DNA from: Pomphorhynchus laevis
Lineage: Eukaryota > Acanthocephala > Palaeacanthocephala > Echinorhynchida > Pomphorhynchidae
NCBI GenBank assembly: GCA_012934845.2
Contig: WNNJ02002706.1
Span: forward strand, 186,001 to 250,000
DNA: 64,000 nt
Direction of reading: 5' to 3'
Numbering within the stretch: position 1 is the stretch's first letter; each line of letters begins with the position of its first letter. A model generated the notes under the pieces. The model was not told the origin of the DNA, did no database searches, and worked only from the letters and a program-made list of their open reading frames with translations. The translations under genes were made by a program, and so were the position numbers. Shown here in pieces: positions 44,444 to 54,499 of this stretch.

Positions 44444-47400
44444 TCAAAGGAAATGTCTCCATCGGACGAGTTGATATTGAGGTTTTCGTCGACTCTGGGA
44501 TACGGGGATAAATGTCGAGTTGATATATATATATATCTCCCTCCCGTTTTGTAACTTCACGAGAGCAAAATTGGGATTGGCGTACACAATTTCAGCTTTT
44601 TCCACAGGGTTCTCGTATTTGTTCGTTTTATTAAAGCGTCTTATTAAGACTGTGCCAGGGTTTGATAACCAAGACGGAAGATCATGACCATTTATAGAGC
44701 GTCGGCTGAATGTAAAGAGTCGTTCATGTGGTGTGTGGTTCGTGGCAGTACACATAAGTGATCGAATAGCGTTGAGACATTGTGGTAATACACTTTGCCA
44801 CTCATCTGTTTTCTTTCCGAGGTCATGTAAACGCAATGATATTGCCTTCCATAGTACACCATTAAGGCGCTCGACTTGACCATTGCCAGCAGGGTTGTAT
44901 GAACTTGAATGAGTAATCGCCACCCCGTGATGAGAGAGGAATGACTGGATTTCCTTAGAGGTAAAAGCCGTACCTTGATCAGAATGGATTGAAGCAGGTG
45001 AACCGAAAATTGAAAAGATCTGGGTTAAACAGTCTATGACAGTGTGTGTAGTCATATCAGAACATGGAAAGGCAAAGGGGAATCTGCTATACTCGTCAAT
45101 GACGGTTAACAAATACCTTTTATTGTTCTTTGTAGGAATTGGGCCCTTAAAATCCATAGACAAGCGTTCAAATGGCATACTTGATTTTATGAGTTTAGCC
45201 TCAGGTGGACGAAAAAATCTTGGTTTCAATATAGCGCAGCTTTTGCACTCGCTTGAAATATTCCTAACATCCGAGAGGGAAAATAGGAGGTTCCGTTTTT
45301 GCACGAAATGCCAAAGGCGAGTAATTCCCGGGTGGCATAATTGACTATGAACTTTACGAAGATGCTGAATATCATGATTGGTGAATGAGACAGAGTTGCA
45401 GAACGCGTCGCGAGAAAGAGCGTCAGCGGCATGATTGAGCTTCCCAGCTCGGTACTGGATATCAAATTTAAATTGGGACAACTCCAAACGCCATCTTAAT
45501 ATCTTGTCGTTCTTTATTTTGTTGTTGTGAGCACTGAACATGTATGAAACAGAACGCTGATCCGTAATAATCTTGAATGGTTGGATGTACAAATAGTGTC
45601 TCCAGTATCTTAACGCTTCAACAATAGCCAGCGCTTTCTTTTCAATGGCGGTGAATCGTTTCGCGTTTTTGTCGAGGGATCTTGAAAAGAAGGCGACAGG
45701 CTTACTATTTTGAGACAAACAAGCTCCAATCGATCGCTCACTTGCGTCTGTCTCTATCGTGAATGGCAATTCAAAGTCGATGGTTGACAAAGTGGCTTCA
45801 GCTATACGTTCCTTCAAAGTATGGAAAGCTTTCAGTGCAGAATGAGATAATGGGAAAGACTGAGAATCAATTAGAGGACGAATCAACTTTGAGAAATCTT
45901 TAATCCAGGAACTGTAGTAGGCGAACAAACCAACAATACGCTTTAAGGATGCTGCGTTCTTGGGTTCCTCAAGGGAAGTAACTGAAATCACTCGATTGGG
46001 GTCAGGGGACATTTTTCCTTTAGAAATTTGGTAACCAAGTATTCGTATACACGAAGACGCGAACACACACTTTGAATTGTTCAAGGTTATATTGTATTTT
46101 GTGGCTACGTTTAGAAAACGCTTCAGGTTACTGTCATGTTGCTCTTTACTTCTTCCGCCGATCACGACATCATCCAGATAAGCGTAGGTGTCTGTCAACT
46201 TCTCTCTATTAATTATCCCATTGATAACTCGTTGAAAAGCAGGAACGGCGTTTGTGAGACTGAATGGTAGACGATTGAAGTGATATAAGGATCCATTCGC
46301 CTCGAAAGCAGTATAATGACGCTCGTCACTGCGCAGCAAAATCTGATGGTAAGCTGATTTAAGATCGAGACAACTGTAAAAGGAATATGGTGCTAATTTG
46401 TTGATAAAATCATCAATTCGTGGAAGTGGGAAGGCGTCGAGCTGAGTAAATTTATTGACAGTTTCCGAATAGTCAACAACCATCCGTCTCTTTTGGTTCT
46501 GATTGACAATGAGTACTTGAGCGCGCCAGGGCGATTGACTTGGTTCGATAATTTCGTCGGATAATAGTTGTTTGATTTGGCTGTCAATGAACTTTTCATC
46601 GTACGGATTTCTTCTACGAGATTTTGTTGCGATAGGATGGATGGATTCGTCCAGAAATTTGAATAGCTGAGGAGATTCAACTGTCAAAGCTTCTGCAGCT
46701 CCAATTGTAAAACAAGGCTCGGAACCGTTGAATTTCATAAGTAACGAAGTGTGTCTTGAAAGGAATGGCCGGCCAAGTATAACATCCGAACATAAAGACG
46801 ACAAAATATGGAATTTTATATTCTTGTAAGGTCTGCCATCAGCTGATATATCCGCTACCACGAATTGTCGTAATTTAGTCGAGAATGCGGTGTTCGCCAT
46901 AGACACACGTATAGTTGAGGGGTTCGATGTCAGTTTGCACAAAGTGGAAATATCAGGTCTTATCAAATTGAGTGCACTACCTGTATCAATCAACGCATTT
47001 AACGAAACCCCTTTTATACAAATTTGAATTGTTGGTAGCGTCGCGGCAGAATCTTGAAAGAAAGAAGTGCTACCGAGCACGGAATGGACAATTTTCACTG
47101 TTGAAATTTGTCGTTTGGATTTACACACCCGTGCGAAATGACCCAACTTCCCGCAAGTACGACAAGTGATATTCTTAGCAGGACATCGATCTCGTTTGTG
47201 AATTGTATCTCCACAAAAGTAGCATTTGCGACGTTCTACCGAGTTACATTGTATTTGACAAGGAAGTTCTTGTATATTTTCATGTAGTTCATTTATGGTC
47301 ATCGATTCACAACCCATATTTAAGTTTGATTGTTCTGTGAAATGGCTTGCTTGAGTATGCGCGTCTTCCAAAGTTCGTGCAAGCTCGTACGCCTTGGCTT

Positions 47401-47866
47401 TATTGTGTACCGCAGCTTCAAGCAGGCGTTGCCGAATTATCGGTGAGTTGATTCCTGCGACGAACGTGTCGCGTAAAAATAAATCTCGATGATTTTGAGC
47501 TGTTACAGCCTCGAATGGACATTCACGACCCAGAGATTCGATATGCCTTATGAATTGATCGATTGTTTGGTTGGACGATTGGCGCTGATTACGCAATTGA
47601 TGTCGCAGAAACAAATCCGTTTTCGACTTGACGTACGTAGTAGATAACGTCGATAACGCGTCTTCGTAAGTTTCCGTTTCTCGAAAAAGGTCGTAAACCT
47701 CCGCTGAAACCAGGTTCGTTAAAATGTGAAATTTGTCACTATCGGACGGTGACTCCAAGGACAAAATGAATGTCTTGAAACGTATGAGCCAATGTCTCCA
47801 GGTGCGCTCGGCATTCGTGTCATCAGGATGCAATTCCAAGATGTTTGGCTTCAAGATCTTGTCCAT
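44444..47866 (-). CDS. Gag-pol polyprotein of Mag-like element
   Basis: One 1,140-codon frame. Gag occupies about residues 1-205, with a retropepsin-era gag fold assumed. Two zinc knuckles follow: CYFCGDTIHKRDRC and CRTCGKLGHFARVC (near 215-250). Protease LIDTGSALNLI near 285; RT with LDLKSAYHQILL, LPFSLTNAVPAFQ and YAYLDDVVIGG; RNase H with ETDASERSIGACL and ADALSRD; integrase with the H-H-C-C finger (HSQLCH ... CKSCAIL) and the D, D, E residues in SMDFKGP, IHSDQGTAF and NPAGNGQVERLNG. The end (REIYIYINS) is altered by an (AT)7 repeat and runs out of frame. Start ATG at 47866 follows the PBS region by about 10 bases. Catalytic residues all appear intact, so the element may be active or recently so. 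Confidence 0.92.
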   Translation of the reverse strand: MDKILKPNILELHPDDTNAERTWRHWLIRFKTFILSLESPSDSDKFHILTNLVSAEVYDLFRETETYEDALSTLSTTYVKSKTDLFLRHQLRNQRQSSNQTIDQFIRHIESLGRECPFEAVTAQNHRDLFLRDTFVAGINSPIIRQRLLEAAVHNKAKAYELARTLEDAHTQASHFTEQSNLNMGCESMTINELHENIQELPCQIQCNSVERRKCYFCGDTIHKRDRCPAKNITCRTCGKLGHFARVCKSKRQISTVKIVHSVLGSTSFFQDSAATLPTIQICIKGVSLNALIDTGSALNLIRPDISTLCKLTSNPSTIRVSMANTAFSTKLRQFVVADISADGRPYKNIKFHILSSLCSDVILGRPFLSRHTSLLMKFNGSEPCFTIGAAEALTVESPQLFKFLDESIHPIATKSRRRNPYDEKFIDSQIKQLLSDEIIEPSQSPWRAQVLIVNQNQKRRMVVDYSETVNKFTQLDAFPLPRIDDFINKLAPYSFYSCLDLKSAYHQILLRSDERHYTAFEANGSLYHFNRLPFSLTNAVPAFQRVINGIINREKLTDTYAYLDDVVIGGRSKEQHDSNLKRFLNVATKYNITLNNSKCVFASSCIRILGYQISKGKMSPDPNRVISVTSLEEPKNAASLKRIVGLFAYYSSWIKDFSKLIRPLIDSQSFPLSHSALKAFHTLKERIAEATLSTIDFELPFTIETDASERSIGACLSQNSKPVAFFSRSLDKNAKRFTAIEKKALAIVEALRYWRHYLYIQPFKIITDQRSVSYMFSAHNNKIKNDKILRWRLELSQFKFDIQYRAGKLNHAADALSRDAFCNSVSFTNHDIQHLRKVHSQLCHPGITRLWHFVQKRNLLFSLSDVRNISSECKSCAILKPRFFRPPEAKLIKSSMPFERLSMDFKGPIPTKNNKRYLLTVIDEYSRFPFAFPCSDMTTHTVIDCLTQIFSIFGSPASIHSDQGTAFTSKEIQSFLSHHGVAITHSSSYNPAGNGQVERLNGVLWKAISLRLHDLGKKTDEWQSVLPQCLNAIRSLMCTATNHTPHERLFTFSRRSINGHDLPSWLSNPGTVLIRRFNKTNKYENPVEKAEIVYANPNFALVKLQNGREIYIYINSTFIPVSQSRRKPQYQLVRWRHFL

Positions 47867-47874
47867 GGTAACAG

Positions 47875-47888
47875 TGTATTAGAATAAA
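47875..47888 (-). promoter_or_regulatory. Putative self-complementary primer-binding site
   Basis: Element-sense TTTATTCTAATACA one base inside the 5' LTR is the exact reverse complement of TGTATTAGAATAAA in the LTR (47924-47937). No TGG-type tRNA complement is seen here. Confidence 0.7.
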
Positions 47889-47889
47889 T

Positions 47890-47973
47890 TGTACCGAGTA
47901 AATTCAAGCAGAGAAGAATAGGCTTTATTCTAATACATCTAGAATAACAAGTCAAAAGGTAAGTATCATTACA
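47890..47973 (-). repeat. 5' LTR (84 bp)
   Basis: Same as the 3' LTR plus a 4-bp insertion (agca on +). Carries AATAAA in element sense. Confidence 0.92.
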
Positions 47974-48250
47974 TTTACATTTTATCCCATTAAAAGATTA
48001 TCAATATTTACTAAACATTATAAAAATATTACAATATACTTATAATATTAACATTTAATTATAATAAAAAACAGCTGTGTAATATGAAGCTGTTTTTCAT
48101 ATCCAGTTGTTTGTCCAGCTTTTTTCATTCATTTTTTGGGACAATTAGCATCTTTGATTAATTATAATATAAAATTTCCAAACCTTGGTTTATTGTTTGC
48201 AAACTTCTACATGAGTAGCATTGAAAACTAAAAGACAAAAATAATAAAAT
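47974..48250. other. AT-rich stretch, nothing recognised
   Basis: AT-rich; no open frame or repeat. Possibly further decayed family-1 sequence beyond the LTR insertion, but no motif is left. Confidence 0.4.
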
Positions 48251-48254
48251 TGAT

Positions 48255-48830
48255 TCAAATGTTATATCTTCTTGTGTTGGGCATCGTCCGTGGGTTCTTC
48301 GGGTTGCCCGGAAGCTGTCCTTGTTTGCTGTCATCGTATTCGAGGTCAAGACAATCTGGGCCATCGTCGTTTGATAAGACCGGGGATAGGGTAGTTACGC
48401 CTTCTGACATTGATTCCGGCATGGGTAGTGTACATTCGCTTTCTGTCCATTCTCGGCGCAAGATGGCGTTGACCTGATCCGACAATCTATGATGCTTGTG
48501 TTTCATCGAATTGTGTGGAAAGTGTGGATTCCCGTGTCGCATATTTTGAAGTTTCAGGGTTGGTATAATGCTGTACAACCTTTTGAGATCAATTTTTATG
48601 TCTTCAGAATTCATTTCCATCAGACTCATCATTTCATCGCGTCCATACAAGTTTAAAGTAGCGAAGTCTGTGCCATCAGTCTCTTGTATTGATTGGCTGC
48701 AATTACTATGTTTGTTAGATATCTTCTCGAGCAAAGTTCAAAGTAGCGAAGTCTGTGCCATCAGTCTCTTGTATTGATTGGCTGCGATTACTATGTTTGT
48801 TAGATATTTTCTCGAGCGATTCTCCTGTAT
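48255..48830 (-). CDS. Unrecognised 159-codon ORF with 85-bp duplication at its start
   Basis: Open frame 48734-48255, polar and acidic, with SNKHSNCSQSIQETDGTDFA, HRLSDQVNAILRREWTESE and DCLDLEYDDSKQGQLPGNP. I do not recognise it. Its 5' part (48655-48739) is repeated at 48740-48824 with few changes; 85 bp is not a multiple of three, so the repeat shifts frame. It lies directly 3' of the family-2 element on the same strand, so it may be that element's tail or an unrelated exon. Confidence 0.35.
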
Positions 48831-48839
48831 CCGGTGGAT

Positions 48840-51420
48840 TTCGCAGTCTCTATTCAATGAAAAGGCATCAGAGAGGCCATTAAGGCATGATCATTACCTC
48901 GCATAAGCGCCACGGATATGAGTTGAAACAGGCTGAAAACTAATTTATTGTACGGAATTTCGAGGACTCTACTGACGTTTCCAGCAATGCGCTTAATCAA
49001 TTACTCGCCATCATCGTTCCATGCGCCAAAGGTCTCTATGACCGGCGCAGTAAACACGTATCTATGTGTTTCCATACGGTTCCGATATTTACGATATTTC
49101 ATATTGATCGCATATTAAGACGCGGCAAAAACCTGCAAAATCGATGGCTTCGGGAGGATCTCCATAAATGAATATATCAGCTGGTCTTTCTTATAACTCG
49201 GACAGTAGTCGTAGTGGTTCCATCGCTTCGTGCATGTGACCTCTCTGTGCTGCATGAAAAACTACGTCTCGAATACCATCGTGACGTAGACCTCGATGCC
49301 CTCCGTATTGACAAGTTAGTGCGTGCAAACCGTATATATCCGACGGACGTAAACAGCGATCACACTTATGTTTATCCGGGAATATGGGTAGTCCCAACCA
49401 TAAGCGTACAAGAACGCAAAACTGCGGACGCGGCAATTCAGAGTGCTGATTTCGATTGGGAGAAACTTGTAGCCAGACGGAAGCATGTCGGTTTAATACT
49501 TCGAGTAATCGCGCTCTGTCAAACTGATCGACTTGCTCGAGCAAATTACGGTGTGCTTCTTTATCAATCATCGATGATAATCGAGATTGCGACACCATTC
49601 CCATCTGTTGCAACTTCTGCGGCCACAAGCCGGCAATTTGCTCACAGGCGGCTTCATATCCTACAAAGTTCCTAGCTTCCTGCAGTTCGCTATTGGATAT
49701 TAATGATATATACCTACAACGTCAGCGCAAGGGGCGTGGATGCCGTTGTTAGAAAGCCTAAAACCACAAAGGTTGAGAAAAGTGCAAGTTGTTGTGCGTG
49801 CCTATTTAACAGAACGGCTGTGACTGTTTCGAAGGCGGGCATGATCTCAATATTAAGTCTTCTCAGAAATCCCGTTACTACATGTTGTGGAATTGTTTGC
49901 ATCAAATGAGTAATCCTAGCACCGGAAACACAATGACGTAACAGTAGATACGTAACTTGTGGATCCAGAAGTGCAGCAACTGCATCTATCAACGCCTTCA
50001 ACTTCGGAAAACTAGCTAATTTAGGTATTCTGTAATAAAGGTATCGCTACCAATAGGCGATCCAAGAATTTGGAAATTCGATGCTACATTGTTGTTGTGT
50101 ATTCGATCACAAGCCGCGAGGCAACAGTGAATAACTGATGGATCACCTATTACCTGAGTATTTGCCCAATTCATCCGCTAATTCAAATTCAATATGGTGC
50201 ATTGTAACCTGTTAACGGCTTTGGCAATTGCTGCAGGAGCTCCACCCACTATTCCATCGTCGAGGTACCACAAGTTCACCTCAATGCTCTCGTTAGCACT
50301 GAACTCCTTTATTACATATTAAATGGTGAGAGCAAACAGAAATGGATCAAGTGGGTTCTCCTTGTTGCACACCCTGGTCCGATATTAAAGGATCCAGTCC
50401 ACCAAATCTGAGTTTGGATGGTCCTTGATAGTCCCATCTCACACATTGAAGCACATCCTGCATCGTAGTCGACACCCTGTCCAAGATTGCTGCTCAGTCG
50501 ACTGTGTTAAATGCATCTGACAAGTCCACCTTGGCCCATAACCAATCCGTTCTATCTCGATACAATGCATGTAATCTGCGTACCTTGTGTATTTATTTTC
50601 TCAATGGCGTTTGGTGTTGCGACTCCCAATTGCATAGGTAGAAGTAGCCTTGCAAATTGTGAACTCAACCTTAAGCATGCACACTTTGAAACAATTGGAC
50701 GGACCCCTCCGTCTGTCTTTGGTAACCAGTCATTGACGCTACCGCCAACCATGTTGATAGCACCGGTGGAGCAAGTCTAGCGAGTAAATGGTTGATTAAC
50801 TGTGCCACGCGTTCCAGTCTTTTAAACCGGCGACGTAGCCAGTTTAAAAGACTGATAGGCTCGCCACACTATTTCTCTGTCAACCTGAATCGTGTCTGTG
50901 ACTACATGGCTGATTAAAACATCCAATGATCTTGATTGTCGTGCAGACTTGTGTTGACTCGGTAGAATTGGATGTAACTAACTCAGAATATCTCACACTG
51001 GCTCAGAAATTTCGCAAACCTATTGATGTCCGCCGTTGTACCGCTATACTGTAGTTACCCCGCCTGGTAATGATTATCGCTTCAAGTACACCGTTTCCCC
51101 CTTTGAAATTTTTGGGTTCTTTGACCTCTCCATTGATGGCAGTTCGCATGCCAGTGCATTTACGCAACTACACATATAACCATCAAGCCGACTAGCAATG
51201 CGAGATGCAGTCCCATGCGCACTTGACCGTTTTTGAGTAGGCTTCGGTATGTTGAAACACATCTTTGGCAGCACAACAAGCGAACTCACGATACCACAGA
51301 GTTCGTCGTAAGTACATCCTTGATCACAATGGCAAATAGTAATGCTGCTCGAGACCGAATTCACTGTGGCTGTCGAGCAAAAGTTTCGATCGAGAATTAC
51401 ACACTTTCATTAATGTAGAA
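48840..51420 (-). pseudogene. RLE-type retroelement family 2 (YLDD type), decayed
   Basis: In minus sense: LPKTDGGVRPIVS (RT start, 50735), KVDLSDAFNTVD-like motif A (about 50530), LWYLDDGIVGGAPAAIAK (motif C, about 50270), FQILGSPIGS (50070), then FCVLVRLWLGLP, the finger CDRCLRPSDIYGLHALTC, GLRHDGIRDVV, PADIFIYGDPP (nuclease), and AINMKYRKYRNRM with APVIETFGAWND. It differs from family 1 by YLDD rather than YADD and by the LRLWLGLP string. Many stops. The piece 51074-51364 is open but not diagnostic. Confidence 0.75.
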
Positions 51421-51564
51421 AGGTCATCACTCTATGTTAGGAGACCGTTAAAGGCATAGAAGCAACGGAATGTTGCATGTTTACGGATATCGTCCCCGAT
51501 ACAATATGTGCATCGTTTCCGTTTTTCGGTCAAATATGCACTGAGTACAGTTCCACAGTGAAAA
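51421..51564. other. Spacer before L2-like copy g
   Basis: Short stretch with tgttgcatg and cggatatcgtcc words; no feature recognised. Confidence 0.3.
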
Positions 51565-52134
51565 AAAAGGATTTATTTTAACGTGGCAAATGCGTGCCAG
51601 CGCACGCTTACATGACCACAACAAAACAAGACTGTGAATCAGGTGTCGAGAAGGTGTGAACGGAGGAGGTGTTTGAATGTGATAAAGGAAGGGGCGCGGC
51701 GGACGTCGAGAGGGAGTTGATTCCAGGCGAGTGAGGTGGCGACGAGGAAGGATGTGAGACCGTAGTTGTTGGAGTAATTAGGAACGTGGAGTAAGAGGGT
51801 ATGACAGGAACGAAGCGATAGCGAGGTGGGGCGAGTATCGTCTAAGAAAAGAAGGTTGATGAACGATGAGGAGCCGACAGCGATGAAACGAAAGGACGCG
51901 AGAATAAGGCGGAGTTTGATGGGGATGTAGATCGTGGGCCAGGAGAGTTGGCAAAATATGTGGATGTGTGGTCGAAGCGACGGAGACGAAAGAGCACTTG
52001 AACGGCGGTGTTGATTATTCGTTGTAGGAGTAGGATGATGGATTTTGGAGAATTGGCGAAAAGGCTAAGGCAGTAATCGATTTTAGGGAAAAGAATGCGA
52101 TGAAAGAAGAGACATACAAGAACGGAAGTCGATA

Positions 52135-52258
52135 AGCGGGCGGATACGGCGGATCCGCCTCCTTATCCGCCCCCTTAAGGAGGCGGATACTGTGGATCCG
52201 CACCCTTATGTATCCGCCGTATGTCGGCGGATACATATCCGCCGACATACGGCGGATG
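52135..52258. repeat. Palindromic scar inside L2-like RT
   Basis: A cluster of inverted repeats made of gcggatacggcggat-type words (atccgcctccttatccgcc / ggaggcggat; tatccgccgtatgtcggcggata; tatccgccgacatacggcgga). It replaces about 170 bp that intact copies have between the cggcggatgtcacgg and gagatgtgtttggtt sequences. Confidence 0.85.
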
Positions 52259-53545
52259 TGTTTGGTGTACGGGGGAGGATCCCCATTATTTTGGACTTTT
52301 TGGGGTTTAGAACGAGATGGAGATTGGATAGACGTTTGTAGATAGAAGAAAGACAGTTGGAGGCAGAAATGACGATATCGTGTATGCGATGTGCGGGTGC
52401 ATGAGCATAGATTAGAATTTCATCGGCGTATTGCATGACGTTAAAGGAGTAAGGTTTGATAAACGGAGATAGGTCGCCAAGCAGAAGAGAGAAAAGCAGG
52501 GGACCTAGAACTGAACCTTTCGGGACCCCGCAAAAAATAGGGATGGGAGGGGAGGATGATGAATTAGAACAGACGCGAAAGGAACGGTCGGATAGATATG
52601 AGGCGAACCATGCTACAGAGGAGGAAGAAAAGTCGTAATCATAACGAAGGCGAGAAAGAAGGACGGAGTGGTCGACAATGTCGAATGCTGAGGAGAGGTC
52701 GAGGGAGATATTAACACTATATAGAGCCTTGTCTCGAGAAATGAGTAAGTCGTTGTACACTTTTATGCATGCGATTTCTGTCGAGTGATTAGAGCGGAAA
52801 GTGGATTGGAAAGGAGCGTACAGATTGGATGAGGAGAGATAAGCGTTGATTTGTATTAAGATGAGGCGTTCTAAGAGCTTAGAAAGAGTAGTGAGTAGTG
52901 AAATGGGGCGATAGCTAGAAGGAAGAGAGGGGTCGAGCGATTGTTTTTTAAGGAGGGGACGAACGATTGCGGATTTTCAGTGTGAAGGGAAGATACGACT
53001 GCGGATGGACGAGTTAAACAAGGTTGTGAGAAATGGGGATATCGATGAGCATATAGATTTTAATATGTGAGTAGGCAGGGGATCGGCAGGTGAGGTTTTG
53101 TTGGGCAAGGACATGAGGACATATGATACTTCTGTAGGTGAGACAGGGAGAAGATGAAAGAGTTCCGGAAGGATGAGAGTAGACTGGGCAGAGTGGGATA
53201 GGATGGAGACCGGGGTGTGAGAGAGCAACGTGGATACTTTAGTCTGGAGAAATGACGAATAATCATTGGCATTGATGTTGCACGGCGAAGAAGAGCGAGC
53301 AAGGATTCAGTTATAAGTATGCCAGAGAGTCTTAGAGTTGAATGAAGCGATGATTTTATTCTTCCAGAAGGAGTTGCATTTGGTACGTAGTAGGTTGCGA
53401 TGAGACCGGCGAAGAGCAAGATAGGAATCACGGAAAGACAGTGTGATCGAGTGGAAATCACGTCTGAGTAAGCGGTGAGTGACTCGAAAAGCATGGCGGA
53501 GTCGACGCTTTGATAGTAGGCATTGGATGTCAAACCATGGGGCAC
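52206..53545 (-). pseudogene. L2-like RT (copy g)
   Basis: RT with SLDLSSAFDIVDHSVLLSRL (A), GVPKGSVLGPLLFS (B; Lys for Gln) and VMQYADEILIYAHA (C; YADE instead of YADD). Two catalytic-motif changes plus frameshifts near 52760-53060 indicate decay. It runs into the palindromic scar after PRTPNTSA. Confidence 0.8.
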
Positions 53546-53607
53546 GGTGCAAGCGACGGTGTGGGTGAGACTTTAAGAGCAAGAGAATATCGAGAGTGGA
53601 TGTGAGT

Positions 53608-54492
53608 TCAGAGTGGAAAAGAAAGGCGAGATCGTGAGGAGATGAATATGTTATTGTGGGTAATGATAGAGATGATTTGAGTAAGGCAGAGCGGAGAAGG
53701 GAGGTCAAGATTTCTCCAAGGGCGACGTAGGATTGTAGGTGTGTGAGGAGGGGTGCGATTGCGAGTGAGATCAAGGTTGATAAGAAAGTGATCAGATAGA
53801 CCAGGATCAGAGATGGACAGTGAGGTGTTGGCAGCAAAATGATCGGGGACGGCGATTATGTCGAGTGCCCCACCAAGTATATGTGTGGGGGCAGTGGAGA
53901 TTAGTTTGTAATTGTAGTTGGATAGAATGTTGATGAACCGGATGGAATCCGTAGAAGAGGGGCGGTCTAGGCGGATATTGAAGTCGCCTAGAACGAGTGA
54001 AGGGATTGAGGACAAAGAACAATAAGAAAGGAGGTCAGCGAGTTCGGTAAAAAATAAGGCAGTAGGAGCTGATGAATTAGGACGGTATACAATGGCGAGA
54101 TCTAAAGTGATCGGGTTAGAAGAACGAATATTGAGCAATTCAAAAGAGCAAGGACTGAAAGGGGGATTGATTTTGCGAAGAGTCGCGGGGTGACGCGCGA
54201 ATGCGACGATGCCTCTATGATTCGAAAATTTGGAAGGGCATGAGCTGAGAGGGCGGGCGGATTCGACTAGGGAGCAACCGGTAGAGAGCAGACGGCGAAT
54301 GGAAAGGTCGTCGGAATCTGAGTGCCAGGATTCGGTGAGGCAGAAGAGATCAATGGATTGCTTGGTGAATAGGTTGATGATAAGATCGGATTTATTGAGA
54401 ATAGATCTAGTGTTGAGGAGACCGAGGCGGAAACCGTGTGTTGTGGCGAAAGAGTCTAGTGGATAAGACACATAGGAGAGATGGAGCGCCAT
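53608..54492 (-). CDS. L2-like endonuclease, open frame (copy g)
   Basis: 295 open codons. Motifs RLGLLNTRSILNKSDL, FCLTESWHSDSDD, VIYRP-type LAIVYRPNSSAP, LVLGDFNIRLDRP, LGGALDIIAV and DPGLSDHFLINL cover the whole AP-endonuclease-like domain with its Asn, Glu, Asp and His residues. The frame breaks after RPWRNLDLPS, before the RT linker. Confidence 0.85.
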   Translation of the reverse strand: MALHLSYVSYPLDSFATTHGFRLGLLNTRSILNKSDLIINLFTKQSIDLFCLTESWHSDSDDLSIRRLLSTGCSLVESARPLSSCPSKFSNHRGIVAFARHPATLRKINPPFSPCSFELLNIRSSNPITLDLAIVYRPNSSAPTALFFTELADLLSYCSLSSIPSLVLGDFNIRLDRPSSTDSIRFINILSNYNYKLISTAPTHILGGALDIIAVPDHFAANTSLSISDPGLSDHFLINLDLTRNRTPPHTPTILRRPWRNLDLPSPLCLTQIISIITHNNIFISSRSRLSFPL

Positions 54493-54499
54493 CGAATTT

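Larger units (their letters stand above)
44017..47973 (-). mobile_element. Mag-like Ty3/Gypsy LTR retrotransposon
   Basis: Complete minus-strand element: 5' LTR 47890-47973, PBS-like site, gag-pol ORF 47866-44444, short distal ORF, polypurine tract, 3' LTR 44017-44096. The two LTRs are identical except for a 4-bp indel, so insertion is recent. LTRs this short are known from the Mag lineage (Bombyx mag, 77 bp). Flanks are gactac at the left and tttacat at the right, so no clear target duplication beyond tac. Inserted into the family-1 relic. Confidence 0.92.

Noticed and set aside
44440-44560. Programmed frameshift between pol and the distal ORF of the LTR element
   Set aside because: An (AT)7 microsatellite and an additional stop before the distal ORF fit mutation better than a programmed slip site.
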